From NCBI GenBank assembly GCA_964557005.1, contig CAZKYI010000002.1, positions 442,223 to 506,222 of the forward strand: DNA of 64,000 bases, in the 5' to 3' direction. The DNA is from JBECKS01 sp964557005 (GTDB taxonomy: Bacteria; Pseudomonadota; Gammaproteobacteria; Pseudomonadales; JBECKS01). A program made the position numbers and the translations under genes. How positions within the stretch are numbered: the stretch's first letter is position 1; each line of letters opens with the position of its first letter. Under the pieces are notes generated by a model. It was not told the DNA's origin, searched no databases, and saw nothing but the letters and a program-made list of their open reading frames with translations. Below are positions 53,632 through 61,590 of this stretch, in pieces.

Positions 53632-55416
53632 CTAAATACTCGTCCACAGCGAGTTAAATTCACTCTCGTCATCGATGCTTATGTCAGATTCCGCCGACTT
53701 CAGTTTTTCACCGAGCAGTTTGTATTCAAACTGGCTGAAACTGGCGGTTGCACCCACCTCTTTGAGTAATTGCAAGCGCAGCTCTTCTCCACCAACATTG
53801 AGCAGAACCTTGTAGCCTGTTTTAAAGGTGAGCTGTGGCGTAATCAGTGTGCTCGCCTGTTGAATCGATTTCAGCTCAGGCAAGCGAATGGCGCGCATGT
53901 ATTCTGTGGTTGCACCATCTCGATGAATCACTTTGGCACCCACGGCTTCCGCATGCGGTGCGAGTAATTCCAGCCCCAGCCTGACGCTGGTGCTGCTGAC
54001 TTTTTTCATCCAGCGCACCGCACCCACACTCCAGTTTTCCTGTTCTGCTTCTTTAATGCAGATGATTTCGCCAGTTTTTAATTGTGGTGGTGCAGCGCCA
54101 TTCCATTGCAGGCAATAGCCGCCCGGGCTGGTATCAATCATGTCGCATTGGTAGGCGGGGAAAACATTGTGTGCCTTAACGCGAATCAAATCTTTTTGGG
54201 AAGGTGTTGCCTTGGCGGTTGAGGCAACTGCATTTAAAGACCAGACATCGCCACCGCTTCTGATTTCATCACTGAAACCATAATTGCGATTTCCGCTCGT
54301 ACTCAGGAAGGGGTTGTCATCATCCTGCAACACCAGTAATTCATTACCGCCCATGAGCATTTTGCCAAAATCCTGGCCGTTGGAAATGAAGTGATGCACC
54401 GCACCCAGACCAAAGGCCAAAGAAATTTTGCCGCCAGTCTGGGTTCTTGCAAAAGCACGTTGGGAAGAAGCGCTCCATGATTGAACCAAATGGCGCAGCA
54501 AGGAAGGTGCAAGCATTTTGATGTCAAGTCCCACACCCTCCACCTGATCGGGATTGATAATACGTGAGTTAACAATATTCACCAGACGACTTAAATGCAC
54601 ATAGCGAATGTTGGTGCTGGTGGTATCGAGGTGGTCTTTATTCCATTGTGAATACAAGGCACCTTGATCACTTTTCAGGTCGACCACAAAAGGGGAGTTT
54701 TCATCTTTTTTGAATTCGCAGAATTCTGCCCAGATATTAAATGCCGCAGCGAGTTGAGCAATTTCGTTTTGTCTGAGCTGATTGGGTCTGGCGGTGCTGA
54801 GCAGCATGGTTTTGAAATAGCACTGTTCGATGCTGAGATTGCTGCGGGTGGCATCGTCCTGAACGCGCTCGGCGAGAATGCCATAATAATCAGCGAGTGA
54901 ATAAAGCTGGTGTATTTCCTGCCACAAACCAGTGGGTGGCGGGAAGTAGAGTTGAAAACAACGCAACAGATTACCCGATAATTCGGTGAGTGCCCGATGG
55001 GTTGCCAGCGCACGCAGCTTTGCCGCTTCTGCCGTTTTAAGCTGCAAGGTTTCAAGCAGCACAATCTTGTAGCCAATGGCGAGATGATTCTGGAGTGCCT
55101 GTGCAAGGTTGGCCACCTTGCTTTCTTTATCATTCAGTACAATGGACTGGTTGAGGAAATGTTTGCCCAGAGATTTGCAAACGTAGTGAATCGAACTTCT
55201 TAATTCTTCAAGTAGCAGGAAACGGTTTTTAGGATCTGTTTTGAATCGGTTGAGTTCCTGAATAGCGCTATAGAGTTGCCTTGAACTCTCACCCACATTG
55301 ACTTTGGGGAGCGAGCCTACCCAGGCATTCATTTTTTTGGGCACCGCTGCATCAAAAGTCAGGCTGATTAAATCCTGTTTTGGTACGCGAAGCCTGACAG
55401 TATTTTGGCTATCCAT
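53632..55416 (-). CDS. PilZ-like domain protein, PA4958-like, upstream of fimX
   Basis: 594-residue protein, no signal or membrane segment. The large N-terminal part (about 1-400) is helical and unrecognised. The C-terminal part (about 410-500) has CDMIDTSPGGYCLQW, matching the DxSxxG motif of PilZ, and VGAVRWMKK...LGLELL, a typical PilZ end. The usual RxxxR before it is weak (only IRVKAHN), so c-di-GMP binding is uncertain. The ATG at 55416 is used; an upstream TTG at 55443 is less likely. It sits where PA4958 lies beside fimX in Pseudomonas, so a pilus or c-di-GMP function is likely, by context. Confidence 0.75.
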   Translation of the reverse strand: MDSQNTVRLRVPKQDLISLTFDAAVPKKMNAWVGSLPKVNVGESSRQLYSAIQELNRFKTDPKNRFLLLEELRSSIHYVCKSLGKHFLNQSIVLNDKESKVANLAQALQNHLAIGYKIVLLETLQLKTAEAAKLRALATHRALTELSGNLLRCFQLYFPPPTGLWQEIHQLYSLADYYGILAERVQDDATRSNLSIEQCYFKTMLLSTARPNQLRQNEIAQLAAAFNIWAEFCEFKKDENSPFVVDLKSDQGALYSQWNKDHLDTTSTNIRYVHLSRLVNIVNSRIINPDQVEGVGLDIKMLAPSLLRHLVQSWSASSQRAFARTQTGGKISLAFGLGAVHHFISNGQDFGKMLMGGNELLVLQDDDNPFLSTSGNRNYGFSDEIRSGGDVWSLNAVASTAKATPSQKDLIRVKAHNVFPAYQCDMIDTSPGGYCLQWNGAAPPQLKTGEIICIKEAEQENWSVGAVRWMKKVSSTSVRLGLELLAPHAEAVGAKVIHRDGATTEYMRAIRLPELKSIQQASTLITPQLTFKTGYKVLLNVGGEELRLQLLKEVGATASFSQFEYKLLGEKLKSAESDISIDDESEFNSLWTSI

Positions 55417-55576
55417 TTTTCTTTTTGTTTGACCAGAACCCAATGTTTAAAGTGTTTTAACATAAAACCAAGCTAAACCATTGATTTTATGCCTTAAAAA
55501 GGTGCCCAAATCTATCACTTTTTAGCCAGAAGTGCGAGTACGCGGCTATTTTGTGAGGTGACGCTCAATTTGGTTT

Positions 55577-56620
55577 TTACGGGGTTTCGGCACGGATTTG
55601 CAGTTTGTGTCCAATCCCCGCAACTTCCCTCACCAGTTTGGGTAGCAAGTAGCCGGGCAGCCTTGCTTCCATCTCGCGGTAGATGGCTTTTGCATGTTCC
55701 TCTTCCAAATCAAAATGTGCCGTACCTTGCACCTTGTCGAGCAGATGCAGGTAGTAGGGTTGTACACCGCATTCAAACAAACGTTTTTGCAATGCAATCT
55801 GGGTATCGGCAGAATCGTTTACCCCTTTTAACAGGACGCTTTGGTTAAGCAGTGTATGGCAAGTGCTGCGTAATTTTTGTATGGCCTGTTCAACGGCCGT
55901 ATCAATTTCCTGAGCATGATTACAATGCAGCACCACGATGACAGACAGACGGTTATTACGCAGCAGGTGCATGAGTGGCTCAGTGATTCTTTCGGGCAAC
56001 ACGATGGGCACGCGGGAATGAATGCGCAGGCGTTTTATGTGCGTAATCGCTTCGGTGTTTTCTATAATTTCCCTGAGTGTGTTGTCATTCAGCAGTAAAG
56101 GATCGCCACCACTTAAAATGAGTTCTTCAATGCTGGTATCGGAAGCAAGGTAATCAAAAATGGCGGTTTTATTAAACGTATTGAAGTGATTTTCCTGATA
56201 GGGGAAATTCCTGCGAAAACAAAAACGGCAGTTGATGGCGCAATGACCATTGGTAATCAACAAGGCTCGGCCATGATATTTGTGAAGCAAACCGGGGAGC
56301 ACATTGGCCTGTTTTTCCTGTAAAGGGTCGAGTGAAAAGTGCGCGTGATGTTCCAGTTCTTTTCCCAAAGGCAGTATCTGTTGCAAGAGTGGGTCGTGGA
56401 TATTGCCGACCTCAATACGTTTCAGATAACTTTCTGTGGCAAACACACGAAAGTGGCTGGCGGCTTGTTGCATCGCTTCATCGAGCAAAGTGCTATCCAG
56501 TTGCAGGCGTTCCAATAATTGTTTAGGGTGCGTCACGGCTTGCGACAGGGCAGTTTTCCATGACTCTGTTTCAGGCATCATCGGTTGTCCGATGGATAAT
56601 GCAGTTATTATGTTTTTCAT
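55577..56620 (-). CDS. epmB: EF-P lysine 2,3-aminomutase-like enzyme EpmB
   Basis: About 347-residue radical SAM protein of the KamA group. The cluster motif CAINCRFCFRRNFPY is diagnostic, with LILSGGDPLLL after it. In the EF-P system it turns alpha-lysine into (R)-beta-lysine, which EpmA attaches to EF-P. The ATG at 56620 is used; the TTG at 56644 is less likely. It is divergent from efp, with only 28 bases between the two starts, and the lysylating epmA follows efp. Confidence 0.92.
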   Translation of the reverse strand: MKNIITALSIGQPMMPETESWKTALSQAVTHPKQLLERLQLDSTLLDEAMQQAASHFRVFATESYLKRIEVGNIHDPLLQQILPLGKELEHHAHFSLDPLQEKQANVLPGLLHKYHGRALLITNGHCAINCRFCFRRNFPYQENHFNTFNKTAIFDYLASDTSIEELILSGGDPLLLNDNTLREIIENTEAITHIKRLRIHSRVPIVLPERITEPLMHLLRNNRLSVIVVLHCNHAQEIDTAVEQAIQKLRSTCHTLLNQSVLLKGVNDSADTQIALQKRLFECGVQPYYLHLLDKVQGTAHFDLEEEHAKAIYREMEARLPGYLLPKLVREVAGIGHKLQIRAETP

Positions 56621-56648
56621 GTTCGTTACATTAAATGGTGTCAAGGCT

Positions 56649-57218
56649 ATGGCGATTTATTCTACCAATGAATTCAAGGCAGGTCTGAAAGTTATTCTTG
56701 AGGGCGATCCCTGCTCTATTGTTGAAAATGAAATTGTAAAACCTGGCAAGGGGCAGGCATTCAATCGCGTGAGATTGAAAAATCTGAAGACAGGTCGTCA
56801 ATGGGAGAAAACCTTCAAATCGGGTGAAACCATTGAAGGTGCCGATGTGGTTGATGTTGATATGCAGTACCTCTATAGCGATGGTGAGTTCTGGCACTTT
56901 ATGGATCCGCAATCGTTTGAACAGCAAGCCGCTGATGAGAAAGCAGTGGGTGATGCGATGAAGTGGCTCAAGGAAGAAGATACCTGCACGGTGACTTTAT
57001 GGAATGGTGTGCCTTTAAGTGTTACGCCGCCCAATTTTGTTGAGCTGGAAGTGGCAGAGACAGACCCTGGCCTTAAAGGGGATACGGCAGGTGGTGGTGG
57101 CAAGCCTGCAAGACTGGTGACTGGCGCAGTGGTGAACGTGCCTTTGTTTATCAATATTGGTGATGTTCTGCGTGTGGATACGCGCTCAGGCGAATATCAA
57201 AGCAGGGCAAAATCCTGA
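56649..57218 (+). CDS. efp: Translation elongation factor P
   Basis: 189-residue factor that helps ribosomes pass polyproline stretches. The modified residue is Lys34 in PGKGQAF, the lysine type acted on by EpmA and EpmB, and not the arginine type of Pseudomonas aeruginosa. The C terminus VDTRSGEYQSRAK is normal. The ATG at 56649 gives the usual MAIYSTNEFK start, with AAGG just upstream; a longer frame to 56436 runs through the divergent gene. epmA follows 27 bases later. Confidence 0.97.
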   Translation: MAIYSTNEFKAGLKVILEGDPCSIVENEIVKPGKGQAFNRVRLKNLKTGRQWEKTFKSGETIEGADVVDVDMQYLYSDGEFWHFMDPQSFEQQAADEKAVGDAMKWLKEEDTCTVTLWNGVPLSVTPPNFVELEVAETDPGLKGDTAGGGGKPARLVTGAVVNVPLFINIGDVLRVDTRSGEYQSRAKS

Positions 57219-57245
57219 TTAACTTTTTTTATTCCTGTTACTGAT

Positions 57246-58166
57246 TTGAATTCTCTGGATTTACTTCACGCACGTGCTTCCTTGCTCAAAACGGTAAGAA
57301 GTTTTTTTGATGAAGAAGGTGTGCTTGAAGTAGAAACCCCTTTGCTGTTTCCCTCGGCTTCTCCTGAGCCTTATCTCAATCATTTAAGTCTGACACTTAA
57401 TCAAAAGTTATATTTTTTACAAAGCTCGCCTGAGTTTGCCATGAAACAGTTGTTGGCAGCTTGCCCTGTTTCCATGTTCCAGATATGTAAAGCCTTTCGG
57501 GGTGATGAACAAGGCAGTAAACACAGCATTGAATTCAGCATGCTCGAATGGTACATGCGCGATTACGATTTACAGCAGTTGATGCAGCAATGTGAACGCT
57601 TGCTGGGAACTGTTTTGAAATTTAAAACCATTCAAAAAACAAGTTATCGCAATGCTTTTATTGAAGCGCTGGGAATCAATCCTTTTGATACAACCCTGCA
57701 AGCTTTACAACAAGTGCTTGCGCGGGAAACCTCGGCGGTGAACATCGCCTCGTTCAGTAAAGATGAGTGCCTGCATTTGTTGTTTGCTGAAAAAATTGAA
57801 CCTTCTTTTCATTCGGAAACGCTGGTTTTTATTTATGATTTTCCTGAAACCCAGGCGGCGTTGGCACAGCTTGCTCAAGATGAACATGGCCAAACGGTTG
57901 CAAGGCGGTTTGAGATTTTCTTTGCAGGGGTGGAATTGGCCAATGCCTATCAGGAAGAAAATAATATCGCACGTTTAAAACAGCGTTTTGACACTGAAAA
58001 CCAGTTACGGCAAACGCTCAATAAAGAACAGATTCCTGTTGATGATGTGTTATTGAAATCGTGGCAAACACTGCCTGCCTGTTCAGGTATTGCGATGGGG
58101 CTGGACAGGTTATTGATGTTGCAACTTGGAAAAACAAAACTGAAAGAAATTAATTTTTTTCTTTAA
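57246..58166 (+). CDS. epmA: EF-P--(R)-beta-lysine ligase EpmA (PoxA/GenX)
   Basis: 306-residue truncated lysyl-tRNA-synthetase homologue without the anticodon domain. The class II blocks FFDEEGVLEVETPLL, FQICKAFRGDE, EFSMLEWY and CSGIAMGLDRLLML are clear. It attaches beta-lysine to Lys34 of EF-P. The start is a TTG at 57246, because no ATG fits the conserved N terminus and the ribosome site is weak. Its 3' end overlaps the convergent psd by 17 bases. epmA, epmB and efp together form a full pathway, without an epmC hydroxylase in view. Confidence 0.93.
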   Translation: MNSLDLLHARASLLKTVRSFFDEEGVLEVETPLLFPSASPEPYLNHLSLTLNQKLYFLQSSPEFAMKQLLAACPVSMFQICKAFRGDEQGSKHSIEFSMLEWYMRDYDLQQLMQQCERLLGTVLKFKTIQKTSYRNAFIEALGINPFDTTLQALQQVLARETSAVNIASFSKDECLHLLFAEKIEPSFHSETLVFIYDFPETQAALAQLAQDEHGQTVARRFEIFFAGVELANAYQEENNIARLKQRFDTENQLRQTLNKEQIPVDDVLLKSWQTLPACSGIAMGLDRLLMLQLGKTKLKEINFFL

Positions 58167-59025
58167 TATAGCGGCCAATCGCTTCACCCATTTTGACGGG
58201 TGTTCCAGCCTGAAAATGCTCATTCCACTCGATGGAATCCTTGGGAAAAAGCAAAATTACGGTTGAGCCAAATTTGAAGCGTCCCATTTCTTCACCTTTG
58301 TCGAGCACGATGTCTTTTTGCTGTTGTGTATTAAAGGTTGAAATCGCGGCTTTTGGTGGAACTACCTGCCCGGCCCACACCGTTTCAATGCCTGCAACCA
58401 GCATCGCGCCGACCATAATGGAAATGGAAAGCCCTTGTTCATTGCTGAACACATTGATGAGCCGCTCGTTACGTGCAAATAAATTTCGAATATGCTCAGC
58501 GGTTGTCTGGTTCACCGAAAATAATTCACCAGGCACATAAATGCTTTGTCTGAGCTGGCCTTTGTTAGCCATGTGTACGCGGTGATAATCTCTGGGGGAT
58601 AGATAAATCGTGGCGAAGTGTCCGTCTTCAAAATAATTTGCCAGTTGCTCATCTCCAGCTAACAAGCTCTTCAAATCGAAATACTTGCCCTTGGCCTGAA
58701 TCAGCAGGTTTTTTTCTATTTTCCCACATTGACTAACAAGCCCATCAGCAGGGCTTATGATGCTGTTTGTGCTGGAATCAACGGGGCGTGCTCCTGCTTT
58801 TAAACGGCGCATAAAAAAATCATTAAAACTTTCGTAATCGTTCGGGTCGGCCGAAACCGCTTCTTCAACATTGATGTTGAAAGCATCAATAGCAAGGTTA
58901 ATCAGGGTATTTTTTATCCAGATAATTCTGGTATCTCCCGCATGTGCAAGCCAGCGTGATAACAAATGCTTGGGCAGTACCACTTGCAAAATAATAAAAA
59001 CCACATTCATTATTTTTTCAGGCAT
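58150..59025 (-). CDS. psd: Phosphatidylserine decarboxylase
   Basis: 291-residue proenzyme making phosphatidylethanolamine. The self-cleavage motif is FGST (in GRFKFGSTVILLF), a variant of the usual LGST. The blocks SPADGLVSQCGKI, YLSPRDYHRVHM and ETVWAG are typical; the His in the HRVHM stretch is part of the catalytic set. The ATG at 59025 is used, though the next ATG at 59010 is also possible and neither has a good ribosome site. It lies 24 bases after rhdA, the Pseudomonas order, and overlaps epmA. Confidence 0.96.
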   Translation of the reverse strand: MPEKIMNVVFIILQVVLPKHLLSRWLAHAGDTRIIWIKNTLINLAIDAFNINVEEAVSADPNDYESFNDFFMRRLKAGARPVDSSTNSIISPADGLVSQCGKIEKNLLIQAKGKYFDLKSLLAGDEQLANYFEDGHFATIYLSPRDYHRVHMANKGQLRQSIYVPGELFSVNQTTAEHIRNLFARNERLINVFSNEQGLSISIMVGAMLVAGIETVWAGQVVPPKAAISTFNTQQQKDIVLDKGEEMGRFKFGSTVILLFPKDSIEWNEHFQAGTPVKMGEAIGRYIKEKN

Positions 59026-59049
59026 GGTGAGTGAGGTCTCGGATATGAA

Positions 59050-59862
59050 TTACTGTTCAACAGGGGTGTGCGGATCATTGCCCCATTCAGCCCATGAGCC
59101 GTCGTAGGCACGAATATCGCGAAAGCCCAGAATTTTTCCAAGCAAATAGGTAAAACCTGAACGGTGATGTGTCTGACAATGCGTGACAACAATCTTGTTT
59201 TTATCAATGCCTGCCTGCTGTAACTCTTGTTCGATTTCTGAAAAATCACGAATCTTGAGTGCATTATTTCTATCCATCGCACTCGTCCATTCATAGTGCT
59301 TGGCGTGTGGAATGTGGCCTGCTTTTGCGGCAAAACTTTTGATTCCGCTGTATTCCTCTTTTGAACGCGCATCCCAGATGCAGAGATTGGCATCATTCAG
59401 GTGATCGAGCAGAAATTGTTTATCGACTCTGACACTGTTGTTAATTCTGGCTTGATAGTGTGTTGGCTGCGCCTGATTGCTTTGCTGTTCGACAGGCAGT
59501 TGCTGTGCCAGCCAGGCGTGGATTCCACCATTCAGGTAGGAATAACGTGTGTGTCCAATGCAATCAAGTGTCCAGATTAAACGACCCGCCCAGCCGCCGC
59601 CTTCGTCGTCATAGGCAATGACATGTTTGTCGCTGGTGAGGCCAAGGGAAGAAAATAATTCGCTGAGTCTGTTTTCATCAGGCAGTTTGCCGGAAGCAGG
59701 TTGAATGCCTGAAACCAGTGCCCTGAAATCCAGAAAAATAGCACCCGGGACATGCGCTTGTTGATAAACCTGTTCTCGGCTGAGATCAATGATTAACAAA
59801 CCAGGTGTATTGAGATGTGCTTTGAGTTGTGTTGCTTCAAGCAGTAAGGGTAAATCTGCCAT
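59050..59862 (-). CDS. rhdA: Thiosulfate sulfurtransferase (rhodanese) RhdA-like
   Basis: 270 residues with two rhodanese domains, only the second having the catalytic Cys, in VVTHCQTHHRSGFTYLLG, the same loop as Azotobacter/Pseudomonas RhdA. It transfers sulfane sulfur from thiosulfate to an acceptor. It is cytoplasmic and lies upstream of psd, the order seen in Pseudomonas. The ATG at 59862 begins MADLPLLLEATQLK. Confidence 0.93.
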   Translation of the reverse strand: MADLPLLLEATQLKAHLNTPGLLIIDLSREQVYQQAHVPGAIFLDFRALVSGIQPASGKLPDENRLSELFSSLGLTSDKHVIAYDDEGGGWAGRLIWTLDCIGHTRYSYLNGGIHAWLAQQLPVEQQSNQAQPTHYQARINNSVRVDKQFLLDHLNDANLCIWDARSKEEYSGIKSFAAKAGHIPHAKHYEWTSAMDRNNALKIRDFSEIEQELQQAGIDKNKIVVTHCQTHHRSGFTYLLGKILGFRDIRAYDGSWAEWGNDPHTPVEQ

Positions 59863-59939
59863 GTGCTCACCTGCGTAAGAACTCGTGTAATGGAGGCCAA
59901 AGTATAAAGTGGCTTGTTAAGGCGTGCCAGAGAGAGGTA

Positions 59940-60422
59940 TCAGTACATATAACTGCCCTGTGCAGTAGCCAGCAGCGTGCTGTGCTCGTCGTGCATTTCC
60001 ATCGTGACATGGCAGGTAGAACTGCCTCGGTGTACCACTTTGCCGGTACAGTAAAAGTGTTCGGCTTTTGCGGGAGCATGATAATGAATGCTCAAATCGG
60101 TGGTACACAGGCGATTCAGTTTGCGAATGGCCTGACGCGGTTCCAGATTGCGATAATGCTCAATCAATTCCAGTGAGCAAAGTACGCCGCCTACCGCATC
60201 AAACACCGAAGACATCAGGCCGCCATGCACCATATTGCGCACACTGTTACCAATCAGTGACGTTTGTTTGGAAAAATGCCCCTTGAGCTTTCCCTGTTCA
60301 TAATTGAGCACCAAACCAATATGTTGGTGATAGGGTGTGGCATTAAATCCTGCGAGCATGAGCGTGATGATTTTATCGACATCCAGCGGTGTTGATTCTG
60401 CCAACTCGGCCTGATTGTCCAT
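59940..60422 (-). CDS. Hotdog-fold thioesterase family protein (PaaI-like)
   Basis: 160-residue hotdog protein. The core block MVHGGLMSSVFDAVGGVL is the PaaI/YigI-type thioesterase signature, with Asp in the helix as the likely catalytic residue. It would hydrolyse a thioester, such as an acyl-CoA. The ATG at 60422 has AGGAGA about 9 bases upstream; the open frame to 60470 is not needed. It lies 77 bases upstream of rhdA on the same strand and is divergent from the AttH/CrtC-like gene. Confidence 0.85.
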   Translation of the reverse strand: MDNQAELAESTPLDVDKIITLMLAGFNATPYHQHIGLVLNYEQGKLKGHFSKQTSLIGNSVRNMVHGGLMSSVFDAVGGVLCSLELIEHYRNLEPRQAIRKLNRLCTTDLSIHYHAPAKAEHFYCTGKVVHRGSSTCHVTMEMHDEHSTLLATAQGSYMY

Positions 60423-60582
60423 CGTACTTTTCTCCTGACAGCCTGATTTTTGAATGGGTGAAAGCGGCACAGCTTACTGCTTTTATAGTGAAAAAACAGT
60501 GTATCTGTCATGCAGAAGTCTATTGTAAAAACCCGAATTCTATTCACAATGAAACCGTTTTAATTGATAGAAGGAGAGGGAG

Positions 60583-61587
60583 ATGCAGGAAATTACTCAG
60601 CAAAGAAATTTCTGGAATCAACTGCGTTATCAGAAAAATTCACGTAAAGGCCATTATGAAAGCTACTTTTTCAGGGCGAATCATCCACAGCGGCCATTAG
60701 CATTCTGGATTCGCTACACAATTTTTGTACCCAAAACCAGGCACAAGGAAGCTTTGGGGGAATTGTGGGCTATTTTTTTCGATGGAGAACAAAACAAGGT
60801 AAGCACAGGAAAGCGCGAATACCCCTTGGGGCATTGTCAGTTTTCACCACACTGTCTGGATATTGAATTTCCGCATGCCAGTGCATCCAATGGTGCGTTA
60901 CAAGGGAGCATTGAAAGCCCTTCGACTTTGACCTGGAGTTTAAAATATCAGAGTCAGCAAGCGCCTTTGTTATTACTGCCTGAAAAACTCTATAAAGCAC
61001 CTTTGCCCAAGGCTAAAGCTGTTGTCGGTGCGCCACTGGCAAGATTCACTGGCAAGTTTGTGGTCGATGGTGTGAGCTATGAGATTGATGACTGGTGTGG
61101 CAGCGAAAATCATAACTGGGGTGAAAAGCATACCGATCAATATGCGTGGGGGCAGGTGAGTGGCTTTGATCAGCATCCGGATGTTTTTCTGGAAGCCATC
61201 AGTGGCAAGGTCATGCTTGGCCCTGTGTTATCCCCCTTGTTCACCGTGTTAGTGTTGCGCGTGAATGGCGTTGATCACAAGTTCAACAGTGTTATTTCGG
61301 CGTTCAGGGCGAAAGCGCAGTATGATTTTTTTGAGTGGCAGTTTCAGTGTGCGAATGGAAATTCAACCATAGCAGGAACGATTAAAGCGTCAAAAGAGCA
61401 ATTTACTGCATTGACTTACTACAACCCTCCAGGGGGTGACCACACTTGTTTGAATAGCAAAATTGCCAGTTGCGAGCTTCGTTTTCAGGAAGCGGGCAAG
61501 CAGGCAGTTGAATTTAAAAGTGCATGCCGAGCGGCTTTTGAAATCCTGACCGATAGAACAGATCATCAATTAAACAGAGTGGTTTAG
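60583..61587 (+). CDS. AttH/CrtC-like lipocalin-fold protein (hydroxyneurosporene/tocopherol-cyclase type), unknown
   Basis: 334-residue soluble protein without signal peptide. The block GSENHNWGEKHTDQYAWGQ resembles the conserved pocket of AttH/CrtC-like and tocopherol-cyclase-like lipid-binding proteins; the N-terminal half is beta-rich. A carotenoid hydratase or lipid-binding role is possible but not shown. AGGAGAGGGAG directly precedes the ATG at 60583, one of the strongest ribosome sites in the window. The GMC oxidoreductase starts 3 bases after its stop, so the two are one unit and probably share a hydrophobic substrate. Confidence 0.75.
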   Translation: MQEITQQRNFWNQLRYQKNSRKGHYESYFFRANHPQRPLAFWIRYTIFVPKTRHKEALGELWAIFFDGEQNKVSTGKREYPLGHCQFSPHCLDIEFPHASASNGALQGSIESPSTLTWSLKYQSQQAPLLLLPEKLYKAPLPKAKAVVGAPLARFTGKFVVDGVSYEIDDWCGSENHNWGEKHTDQYAWGQVSGFDQHPDVFLEAISGKVMLGPVLSPLFTVLVLRVNGVDHKFNSVISAFRAKAQYDFFEWQFQCANGNSTIAGTIKASKEQFTALTYYNPPGGDHTCLNSKIASCELRFQEAGKQAVEFKSACRAAFEILTDRTDHQLNRVV

Positions 61588-61590
61588 CTA

